The notes below the pieces were generated by a model that saw nothing but the letters and a program-made list of their open reading frames with translations, searched no databases and had not been told where the DNA came from. Shown piece after piece: positions 24,575-33,836 of a DNA stretch of 64,000 bases (its first letter is position 1; each line of letters opens with the position of its first letter). The DNA lies in contig JANBPK010000933.1 of NCBI GenBank assembly GCA_027579435.1, forward strand, positions 1 to 64,000, written 5' to 3'. The position numbers and the translations under genes are program-made. The DNA is from Candolleomyces eurysporus (taxonomy: Eukaryota > Basidiomycota > Agaricomycetes > Agaricales > Psathyrellaceae).

Positions 24575-24651
24575 ATGGCCTCAGACTCAAAACCCAAGAA
24601 ATCGGGCCTCGGGACCAAGCTTGGACGCTTGTTCTCGCCGTTCACCTCCAA
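24575..24651 (+). CDS. 5' part of exon 1 of family 2 gene A (detached)
   Basis: ATG followed by ASDSKPKKSGLGTKLGRLF, matching the N-terminus of gene C, up to CCTCCAA at 24645-24651, where element copy 2 begins. The continuation is at 16754-17028, about 8 kb to the left. 77 nt plus 275 nt leave the same intron phase as gene C. In its present place the reading frame runs into the element and stops, so only a short fragment can be made. Confidence 0.8.
24645..24651 (+). repeat. 7-bp target duplication CCTCCAA, inner copy (partner 16747-16753)
   Basis: CCTCCAA directly precedes element copy 2. The partner directly follows element copy 1. Gene C has the uninterrupted site CCTCTAAG at the equivalent codons, so this is the insertion point in exon 1. 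Confidence 0.7.
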
Positions 24652-25695
24652 CACCTGGTCCTGGCCGGGTGGTGCAATAATATACTTCAATTGTTGTAGT
24701 AGTCCTGGTGCACGAATCACAACAGTGGTACTCTTCCTCAATGGTAGCTATTTCTGATATATCATTATTGTTGCCCTAAATATCTATTGCACCATGCGCC
24801 TTACACCAGTCACTGCCCTAATAATGCACCACTTACGCTGGCTTGCACTACTTTGATGTAATCTGCCGCAGCGCCGCTCCCCGCCTTGCGCTACTTTGAT
24901 CGACAATCCCGCTTTCCCGCCATTTTGCCGCGCCTGCCAGCGCGGCGGTGTGGCAGGCGGCAGGCCGTACACCTTCTGCTCGGTCTATAAAGTGATGAAT
25001 TCCTGGTCCTGTCTGTCTAATATCATAAATATAAACCCATGCTTTGCTTTGGCATTTTGAGCATGATATATGCAAAAAATGCGTGGATGGTGACGAGCAG
25101 CCCTTTATGAAAATAGTCAAGCACAAAGAAGGGCTTCCCTGAGTGTATATAAGTGAATAGTATGCTTCATTAGGCCTTCACTGGGTTTTACAAGACTGCA
25201 ATACAAAACTTGACTTGTCGTTCAGGGAGGCACATGTAATGTTAGGCCAGGTTTATGACTTTGGAGATGCCCAACTTTAAAGAAAATAGATTGAAATTTT
25301 GAACAAAAGATCGAAAAATTAGGTCACCGCAGTGACTATTTCCGACAGTTATTTTAGTTATCGGGCAACACAGTAGCATGATATACTGAAATCTATGTTT
25401 CTTCCTCGAGTCAGCGCACCTTTATATGAGCTCTGATTGGCTGGACATTTTGATCTCTCCGTCCCGTTGATCGGGATTCACCACCCCCCGTCATCTTTAC
25501 GGCCGATGCAAGCAATGCAAGACCGATGCACCACTTCAGAGGTCATCAGTGCATCGGTCATCAGGAATCCATCAATAATGCACCACTCTGAGTCTTTGCC
25601 CTGCCTCGGGCATGCTCGACAACTGTTGTGAATCGTGCACCACACCACCCACTTCAATGGTTGATGTTTGTGCACCATTCCGACAGTATCAGCTG
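24652..25695 (+). mobile_element. Undescribed ~1.04-kb non-coding TIR element, copy 2
   Basis: Same termini as copy 1 (CACCTGG to CAGCTG) in the same orientation, with only scattered substitutions and a few short insertions, such as extra bases near 24792, 25505 and 25569. The left flank is NLR exon 1 and the right flank is GACGTGT (25696-25702), the partner of the sequence left of copy 1. Confidence 0.8.
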
Positions 25696-25702
25696 GACGT
25701 GT

Positions 25703-25947
25703 GTTGAGGTCGTCGCGTCTGGGCGGGTCGGTACCAAGGCTCCATCGTCGAGAGAACAGTTCGACGTCTGGTCAAGCTGTCAACTTCGAACTTGAAGCGC
25801 CAATGTATTTGAGCCCATAAATCATGATCCAACGGTAGAGTCGACCGCCGGCCTGATTGAGTTCACCTTCAAACAAGGACATACAACACGCAAGCAACAA
25901 GCCCGCTTCGAGCTGCACAGCCATCAAACCTTCTTTCCTCCCTTAGC
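25703..25947. promoter_or_regulatory. 5' flank of the membrane/coiled-coil gene, with a dispersed repeat
   Basis: 25738-25817 repeats 11191-11263. The rest is the leader and promoter of the next gene. No TATA box recognised. Confidence 0.45.
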
Positions 25948-27528
25948 ATGTCATTCCCAAGCTTCAACCGGTAAGTCGGAATGGCCTGCTGAGATGGGCA
26001 CGCCTGGATTTTTCTGATATACTATCGCTCTGCGTGTATCATCACTAGCTCTGGTCCCGCCGCGGGCACCCAGGACGAGCAGCAGAGGCTGCTCTGGCAA
26101 GAGAACGGGGAGTCTGCAGGCTACTCTGCTACAGATGGGAATTGGGGTGCGTCCAGCGAGAGGAGCTTTGGCTCGGGGTCTGGTCAGACCCCTCATCGTA
26201 ATCGCTTCGCTCGATCGGGAAACAATGCTGCCTCCAGCAGTCAAGGTACGTCGTCGTCTTTCCCATCTTTAGAGAGCTTAAGCGAATTTCCGGTAGGCGC
26301 GAGATACGATCCACTTCCCCCACAATACACACCATTACCTATGGAAGGATGTAGCCCCTCCCCTCCGTTCGGCGCCCCGACTCGAACCCCTAGCGCGCTG
26401 ACAGGCCCAATCCAACGCGTCCGCAAGTTTAGGCCTGAAACTGAGCGCGGCTGGTGTTACTTTGCGCTCTTTACGTTTGTAATGGGCAGCCTCATCGCCT
26501 GGGTCGCTCAGGATGTATGGGCTATGTCGGTTCTGAATCCCAGTGCCCTCGAGAGGAGAAGACTCGGATGGGATAAGGACTACACTAAACACCTTGCACA
26601 GATATCCGCTATGCAGGACATCACCGCTCAATGGGCTCAAGAAATCCAACAACACGCTACAGCTCGTGAAGCAATGCGTAAAGAACGGGCGGACTGGGAC
26701 AAGGAACGTGCTCAGTGGCAATCTGATCGACGGGAGCACGAGCGTATGCAAGAAGAACAAATGAAGCTCGAACTCGAGAAGAAGCGCCGAGAATTGGAGA
26801 AGGAGAAAGAAGAGGAGGAGAAGAAGAAAGTGGGGTTGAAGTGGCAGGATCCCCAGCCTGACCAGCACTGCTTGCGCTTCGGAGCGCGTAGGTATACTGC
26901 GAAACTCGAGCACATCCCGGCGGGCTACAACCGTGTCAGGGCTTGCCGTGAGACGCAGGCTTGGGTCAATGGAAAATGGGCGGCTCCAACGGATTGCGAN
27001 TGATAGGGTGAGTGCCGGTACCTGTCCTCACCTGGNCCCATTGATCAACCGAATTTAAAGGGCCCCCTGGGTGGCATTTACGGAGCTTGGATCGTCGACT
27101 GGGAGGAGGGTCCCTGCCGCCCATTCTTCCAGGACTTCAAAGACAAGGTGCGTCGACTCTTTCTAGTCGGGCTCCCGCGGTCCACTGAAATTTCATTCCG
27201 TAGGGCTGCACGGCCGAAGGCTCGGGGAAACGGGTCTGTGTTCTCCGCTTCGAGTAATCCATTTATTTGCTCACCGACTATTCCAGCGAATCGAGTCACA
27301 GATTCAGAACATACACAGCGGTGATGATGCATTGAAGATGTGTGCTTCCACTCCCGCTGACTTCCATAGCCTCCATTTCGATGCTCCACATTCGTGCGCT
27401 AACTGGGTACGTGCCGCAATTGGCACTTGAAGCCTTTATTCAATATTCATTGTGCTAATGATTGGATGCTCCAGGGAATATACGGTATTTATGGATTATG
27501 GTTCATCGACGACGCCTCTTGCGTATAA
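25948..27528 (+). CDS. Membrane/coiled-coil protein with GIYGxW C-terminal repeats
   Basis: Seven exons: 25948-25970, 26049-26245, 26297-27007, 27061-27147, 27204-27233, 27287-27406 and 27475-27528, about 406 residues. There is a polar N-terminus, one membrane segment (GWCYFALFTFVMGSLIAWV), then a strong charged coiled coil (RKERADWDKERAQW to KEKEEEEKKK). The Cys-rich C-terminal domain has QPDQHCLRFGARRYTA, GGIYGAWIVDWEEGPC, DKGCTAEGSGKRRIE, CASTPADFHSLHFD and WGIYGIYGLWFIDD. I know this as a frequent Agaricomycete family without an assigned function. The length is one base over a multiple of three; removing N 27000 restores the frame and gives CDDRGPLGG across the intron. The single membrane segment and Cys pairs suggest a secretory-pathway membrane protein. 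Confidence 0.78.
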
Positions 27529-27570
27529 ATACAACGCCTCCCTCTGGAATCTCACCCGCTTGTTGACTTT

Positions 27571-27950
27571 CTAGAATATTGTTCTCATCCCCCCATCTAC
27601 TCATTTGTTTGTGTACCATTTGAAATAGTACCAAAATGGTCTTGAAAAGATACACAGAACGATGATAGCGAGTAAACAGAGCGGCTTAGTTAGGAACTTG
27701 GAAGGGGGTCAAAGGATGGACCACTGACTGATTTCTCGCACACTCTCGGACGCACCCCAATCCAAGTGCCGTAGAATTACCCCTAGCCTCCCATAACGCA
27801 TCGACGTCGTGCTCTAGTGGGTACGTCGCATTGCCATCGCAAGCGTGTTGCATGTCACAAAGCTGTGCTGATCGTTTAATTCTCTAGGGAATATATTGGG
27901 GGGTGTGGTTCATCGAAGACGGTTCCTGCCAGTGAGTCCGAGCCATTCTA
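27571..27950 (+). repeat. Downstream repeat of the membrane gene, with two relic exons
   Basis: 27571-27830 (TCTAGAATATT, TCATTTGTTTGT, ACACAGAACGATGAT, CCAAGTGCCGTAGAATTACC) recurs at 33112-33360. 27781-27945 is a decayed copy of the last two exons of the preceding gene, with the same GT donor, AG acceptor and a GGGAATATATTGGGG start followed by a TGGTTCATCGAAGACG end. Confidence 0.65.
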
Positions 27951-28439
27951 ATTTTCGCAAGGTTGATGATCGAACGTTTTCTTGGTCACACTTCTTCCTA
28001 CTCAATTTACCAATAGCTCTGTATGGCTGTCGATATGATAGGCGAAACAGCTCAAATTTCGGAGGAAGCAAAGTGATGCGGAGCCCGATCCTCGCAGCCT
28101 TCGATCACACCCGTAAGGAGAATTCTGCCGAGTCGCAGTGTCGTATAAAAGCTTGAAGGCGTGTTTCGAGAGGGGGGATGTGATGGCATTTCTGCAGACT
28201 CACCTTACCTTTAATGAACGAATAGGTGTTCCTTGGTATCTCTTCTTTTCGATTGACCGACCCTATGTGCGAATTTGTGTCTTCACTGCTGTTTCGGACT
28301 GCGTACTAGGTTGACTGCTCGGAGTGGTATTCCCTTCGAGATGCGGTGATTTTAGCGTTGGCTGCGGAGGGTGTATGGTAGGATGGGTCGACTACTTTAT
28401 TTAAATACATTGTCGGCTCGGTAATAGCATTGTACTATA
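27951..28439 (+). repeat. Spacer repeat between membrane-gene relic and NLR, unit 1
   Basis: Sequence such as CATTCTAATT, GATGATCGAACGTTTTCT, CTTCGATCACACCCGTAAGG, GAAGGCGTGTTTCGAGAGG, GAGATGCGGTGATTT and TACTATACTATTCGACATCC recurs in the same order at about 31650-32145, 33365-33836 and 36800-37305, each time ending at an NLR 3' end. Confidence 0.75.
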
Positions 28440-30571
28440 CTATTCGACATCCTGACGAGCACGCTTGAACATGTCCATAACCGCTGGTCCACTATCCTCA
28501 AATACGCTATGCAAATCCCGTCGATACACCCACTCTTCAACACTCTCCTCGAGTTTCTTGAAGCAGGTTTCTCGTTTCTCGAGAAGGCCACTCAAAGCTT
28601 GAACAAGATTGTCGAAAGCGGGCACCGGACGATGCTTCGAGATTTCCATCATATAAAGAGACAAGTGAAGTGTTTTATAGTAGAAGTCCAAGCGATGACT
28701 GTTGAAAAACTCGGGATCCAAGACGTGCTGGAAGCATGCGTCCACCGAGGATCGAAAATGCGAGAGTAAGTCTTCAATGAGGGGCGTGAAAACGGGAAAT
28801 GGCCTGTTGAGGACGATAAAGTTGCGATTCGGATGATACAAATTGAAGAGACAACGAAAAAAACCATGATCCAATCTCACACTGTGAACGAAGCAAGCTG
28901 TGAGATCAGCTGCAAGCAACGCTTTGGAGTGAGATGATAGATCAGCGTCTGTGATGGGTTTCAATTGGGACCAGAGATTCAACCAACAATCCATGGAGAA
29001 CCTGACATGTTCCTCGCAGACCTGACCATCCATGGTTATCGCCGACAGTGCCTTTAAACACCCTGCAAGCACCCTGCTGAGACCTCTCTGACCATTGATC
29101 GTGACGTCTGGCAAGGGTTGAGACGTTATTCTCAAGAATTCGGCAAATGAAGAATGATAGAAAAAAGGCGAATTGCTAGAGTTTCCATCATCGTCTCCAG
29201 ACAGGCGGATCACAGCGTGAAGAGGTCGGACGGCCTTGATCCCACGACCGGGTGCTCGCCCGCAGAGGCGATCAAGGATGTTGAAGGCAGCTTGGACCTT
29301 GGTTCGGGGCCGGAATTCTCCTGTAGCCGCCAGTAATTCTTCCAGTACGCCGACCATGGTGGCCCGATTTGCTTGGGGGCATGACCGTAGGATTTGGCGG
29401 TAGAGCTCGTGAAGGGAGGAGAAAGGAGTCGAGTGGGTGAGGTCCTGAGAGGAATTAAACTCGCCTCTGAGAATATCTTGCAGTCGTTGTCGGGAATCGC
29501 CGTATGGGTCGCCGATGTGACGAACAACGGTGGCAGCGTACAGCATGTGCCCGCCAGTTCTCTGCAAGAAGTCTTTCACGGTATCTTCCCCTGGCCACTC
29601 TTCGTCGTCGCCTGGCTGTGGGTCCAAGTGCTCGGCGATTCGAGCTAGCTCAGCCCTGACGAATGTCTCCACGTCCTTTATATGATCTCCGACTTGGTAA
29701 AGATCCAAAGTCTCCGTGATAGACTGAAACGACTTGGACCCGATGTGTTGCTTGATCCACGGTTCTGGCCGGCTGAGAATGAGGAAGCATAGCGGAAGGT
29801 TATGGGAATGGAGAGTGCGAATGAGATCCAGGATCCGGACCTGGACACGTTCTTGATCCTCCGCGTATTGCTTTTCGACGCGCGACTCCTGGTCAGAGTT
29901 GATGCACTCGTCGAGTCCGTCGATGATAACGAGGCGATGCGGCATATTGTCTAGTTCGCCGAGGGATTTGAACGGCTCGACAATGAGCTTCGTCACCTGA
30001 GCTTCGAGCGCTTTGTTGAGGACCATGGGATTTCGCTTCACCGCTGCTTCGATGTGAGGAGCGAGCTCGGGAATGGATATGGTGAACTGATACGCCAAGG
30101 TGATGATGAAGCGCGCAGGGCTGTTGCGCTCTTGAGATGTCCTCGAGAAGAAGAAGGTAGCCCCGACGGGGTTGAAGTCGAGATCCGTACGGCTCTCCAT
30201 CTTCTTTGAAACCGTCCCCGCAACAGCAGTCTTCCCGTAGCCTGCAGGGGCATGGACCCACATGATCTTCTTCGGTAGGACTTCGAGCCCGTACCATCCC
30301 TCGATCCGGGATATGACGACCTCGCGAGTACCTTCGTGGCACAAGGGTGGCGGGTACCGCTCTTCTGAGTCGTGCATAGCACCGGTAGCCGAGTGCTTGT
30401 GTAGATATTGAAGCGCTGCGAGAAGGCAACAGCAATACGATTCATCCACGCTGCCTCGAGTACAAGTAAATGTCCCTCACCATCACCATCTGAGACGTAT
30501 GTATTCAAGTTAAATGTAGTGTTACTTGCTTCGAAGTTTCTAGCATTATTGAAGTAGGAAACACACGACAT
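28440..30571 (-). CDS. NACHT-domain NLR-like protein, family 1 copy N2
   Basis: Two exons on the minus strand (30481-30571 and 28440-30415), phase-1 intron, 688 residues with no frame break. Exon 1 encodes 30 residues with YFNNARNF and ends YVSDGD. The large exon has ALQYLHKHSATGAMHDSEERY, P-loop APAGYGKTAVAGT, GATFFFSRTSQER, IITLAYQFTISIPELAPH, Walker B LVIIDGLDEC, FLILSRPEPWI, YHSSFAEFL, and a C-terminal part with HRPVPAFDNLVQ and KRETCFKKLEESVEEW ending RARQDVE. This is the reference copy of family 1 in the window. It sits tail to tail with the membrane/coiled-coil gene. No C-terminal ligand-binding repeats are seen. Confidence 0.9.
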
Positions 30572-31018
30572 GGTGGTAGTTGGTTGTAGTTGGCGGAAGA
30601 GATAAGGATCAACAATCCAAGCGCCTGGTCCCAAGCTGAGTCGGCGTTTGAAGGCAGTGATCCGCGCCGGCAAGCTTCAAGAGGCTCTGCCAGTGTACTG
30701 CTCTTTACTCAACCAGAATGATAACGCCTCTCTTTCGTGCTCGCAACCTACATGATGACATAAATGGTATTTTCAACTACGCTAACAAACTAATGCATAG
30801 TTCATTGTAGTTTCCATGGACAATCTTGAGCTGAGTCTTGTTATGATAGGGGCGGAGGACAGCGTACGATGATGAATATCAGGAGATCAGAACTAGCATA
30901 CGTGTAAGTGGTAAGCTCAGATATAGACGATGGTTTCTGAGCTCCAACGCAGCGCGCTGACGGGATACGAGCCGTTTACAGTTTCTCGAGTCCACCTTAT
31001 TCGCAGCGATCTTGGTTA
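30572..31018. other. Intergenic, promoter side of N2
   Basis: No coding signal. Contains the N2 promoter on its left edge. Confidence 0.4.
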
Positions 31019-31650
31019 GGCAAATTGGGGCGCTGTACACGGAACGTCGATCGTCGCTGGGACGAGGGCGGCCGCCACTCACTCACTCACTATTTCCGGC
31101 CATCTAATGGATTTCGTTCAATAGGATTGCTCCGCTCAAGCCTCAAGGTTCAGGGAAACAAGTACGTGATCTCCCTATTGAGTTCTTCCTTCACTTGCTC
31201 ATTGGTGGCTGTAGAGAATCGAATCATAAATACAGAACCTACGATGGAGTAGTCCAGAGACCACTCGAGTCCGCGCAGGCTCAGATAACTAGGTGAGGAG
31301 CACCTCGTATAGCGTCGAGGGCAAGGATCCAATGCTCTATTCTGGCACGCTGGCATCGACTAAATATACGGATCACACCCGCAATCTAATCTAATCTAGC
31401 ATGTGCACTCGACTCAGCCAGGATCCCCTACCACAACGATAGGCGATGACGGGATGAGGATGTATTATCCCACTCCCGCTGGTTTCCATGGCTTCCATTC
31501 CTAAGGTCCGCATTCGTGCGTTTACTTGGTACGTCGCGTCGTCATCGCAAGCCTGCTTCATGTCCCAAAGCTGTTCTGTCCGCGTTATTCTCTAGGGAAA
31601 ATACGGCTATTAGCGTTGTGGTTCATCGAAGACGGTTCCTACACATAAAG
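31019..31650 (+). pseudogene. Relic of the membrane/coiled-coil gene (3' exons)
   Basis: Pieces match the last four exons of the 25948-27528 gene in order. GGGGCGCTGTACACGGAACG with ATCGTCG matches the GIYGAWIVDW exon. GGGAAACAAGTACG and AGAGAATCGAATCA match the GSGKRRIE region. CCCACTCCCGCTGGTTTCCA matches the TPADFH exon. GGGAAAATACGGCTATTAGC with TGGTTCATCGAAGACG matches the last exon. The frame is broken throughout. Confidence 0.6.
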
Positions 31651-32145
31651 TCCCCGTGATATTTCGCGAGATTAATGATCGAATCTTTTCTTCGTTACAA
31701 CTTCTTCCTACTCGATATTACAGACAAGAACTCAAATTCTAGGGAGTCAAAGCAATGCGAAACCCGACCCTCCCAGTCTTTGATCACACCCGTAGGGACT
31801 AGACAGAAACCTGAGTTGCAATGTCGTATAAACTTGAAGGCGTGTTTCGAGAGGGGGGATGTGATGGCATTTCCGCAGACTTGCCTTACCTTCGATGATC
31901 AATCCGTTTGAATAAACGAGTAGGTGCTCCCTGGTATCTTTACTTCTCGATTGACCGACCCTACGTGCGAATCTGTGTCTTCACCCCCTTTGACTACATT
32001 TTAGGTTGACTACTCGGACTGGTATTCCCTTTGAGATGCGGTGATTTTAGCGTTGGCTGCGGAGGGTGTACATGATAGGAAGGGTTGACTACTTGATTTA
32101 AATACATTGTCGGACGCTGAAGCTCGGTAATAACATTGTAATATA
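31651..32145 (+). repeat. Spacer repeat, unit 2
   Basis: Same ordered sequence as 27951-28439, including GAAGGCGTGTTTCGAGAGG, CTACGTGCGAATCTGTGTC and GAGATGCGGTGATTTTAGCG. It ends at the 3' end of NLR copy N3. Confidence 0.7.
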
Positions 32146-33110
32146 CTATTCGACATCCTGACGAGCACGTTTGAACATGTCCATAACCGCTGGCCCACTT
32201 TCCCCAAATGTTGTACGCATAGACTCTTGATGCACAAGTTCTTCAACACTCTGCTCGAGTTTCTTGAAGAACGTTTCTCGTTTCTCGAGAAGGCCCCTCA
32301 AAGTTTGAACAAGATTGTCGAAAGCGGGCACCGGACGATGTTCCGAGAGTTGGATCATATAGAGAGACAAGTGAAGTGAAAAATGGTTGAAGTCCACGCG
32401 ATGACTGTTGAAAAACTCGGGATCCAAGACTGGCCGGAAGCATACGTCCGCCGAAGATCGAAGACGCGAGAGTAAGTCTTCGATGAGGGCCGCATAAACG
32501 GGAAATGGCCTGCCGCGGACGATAGGGTTGCAATTCGGATGGTACAAATCGAGGAGACAATAAAAAAAACCATTATCCAATCTCTCACCGTCCATCACAT
32601 TCTGAACGAAGCAAGCTGTGAGATCAGCTGAAAGCAGCGCCTTGAGGTGAGATGATAGGTCAGCTTCTGTAATGAGGTCCAATCGGAACCAAAGACTCGA
32701 CCAACGATTCAAGGAAAACTTGACGTGTTCCTCGGAGACCTGATCATCCATGGTTATCGCCGACAGTGCCTTTAAACACCCCGCAAACACCCTGCTGAGA
32801 CCTTTCTGAACATTGATCGTGACGTCTGGCAACGGTTGAGACCGATCCCTCAAGAATTCGGCAAATGAAGAATGATAGAAAAAAGGTGAATTGCTGGAGC
32901 TTCCATCATCGTCCCCGGACAGGCGTATCACAGCGTGAAGAGGTCGGAGGGCCTTGATTCCACGACCAGGTGCTCGCCCAGAGAGGCGGTCAAGGATGTT
33001 GAAAGCAGCTTGGACCTTGGTTCGGGACTGAAACTGATCTCTAGCCGCCAGTAATTCTTCAAGTACCCCAACCATGGTGGCCCGATTTGCTTGGGGGCAT
33101 GACCGTAAGA
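32146..33110 (-). pseudogene. 3' half of a family 1 NLR (copy N3)
   Basis: About 320 codons homologous to the C-terminal half of N2, starting at ILRSCPQANRATMVG and ending RARQDVE with no stop in between. The NACHT half and exon 1 are absent. At 33110-33112 the homology switches abruptly to the downstream repeat of the membrane gene (TCTAGAATATT), so a deletion or unequal exchange has joined the middle of an NLR to the tail of the next membrane-gene unit. The open frame upstream of the junction is accidental. Confidence 0.8.
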
Positions 33111-33111
33111 T

Positions 33112-33836
33112 TTCTAGAATATTTCCCTCATTCCTACTTCTCATTTGTTTGTACTCCGTTTGAAATAGTATTAGAATGGTTTGACAAGACACACAGAACG
33201 ATGATGGCAAGGAAAAAGAATGGCTTAATTAGGAACTCGGACGGAGACAAAGGGTGAACCACTGACTGATTCTCGGACTCAACCGCAATCCAAGTGCCGT
33301 AGAATTACCCCAACCCTCTCAAAACGCATCGACGTTGTGCTCGAGTGGGTACGTCGCGTTTAATTTACGGACACCTCTGTATGGCTGCCGATATGATAGA
33401 TAAGAAGAGCTCAAATTTCAGAGGAATCAAAGTGATACGGAACACGATCCTCGCAGCCTTCGATCACACCCGTAAGGACTATACAGAAATCTGCCGAGTC
33501 GCAGTGTCATATAAAAACTTGAAGCTTGAAGGCGTGTTTCGAGAGGGGGATGTGATGGACTTTCCGCAGACTTGTCTCACCTTCGATGATCGATCGATTC
33601 GAATGAACGAGTAGGTGTTCCTTGGTATCTCTACTTTTCGATTTACCGACCCTATGTGCGAGTTTGTGTCTTCACTGCCTTTGACTACATACTAGGTTGA
33701 CTACTCGGACTGGTATTCCCTTCGAGATGCGGTGATTTTAGCGTTGGCTGCCGAGGATGTACATGATAGGAAGGGTTGACTACTTTAGTTAAATCCATTG
33801 TCGGACGCTAAAGCTCTGTAATAACATCGTACTATA
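33112..33836 (+). repeat. Downstream and spacer repeat, unit 3
   Basis: 33112-33360 repeats 27571-27830 up to the relic exon ending GAGTGGGTACGTCGCG. It then jumps by a short deletion to the spacer sequence (TTTACGGACACCTCTGTATG) and runs to the 3' end of NLR copy N4. Confidence 0.7.

Noticed and set aside
26335..26913. A 192-codon minus-strand frame rich in Leu and Phe
   Set aside because: It is the complement of the Lys/Glu-rich coiled coil of the membrane gene, which produces false hydrophobic frames.
27300..27528. Match between the C-terminus of the membrane gene and the NLR motif exon, as in paired effector and NLR systems
   Set aside because: Only FIDD versus FISDGD can be aligned, too little to claim a shared signalling motif.
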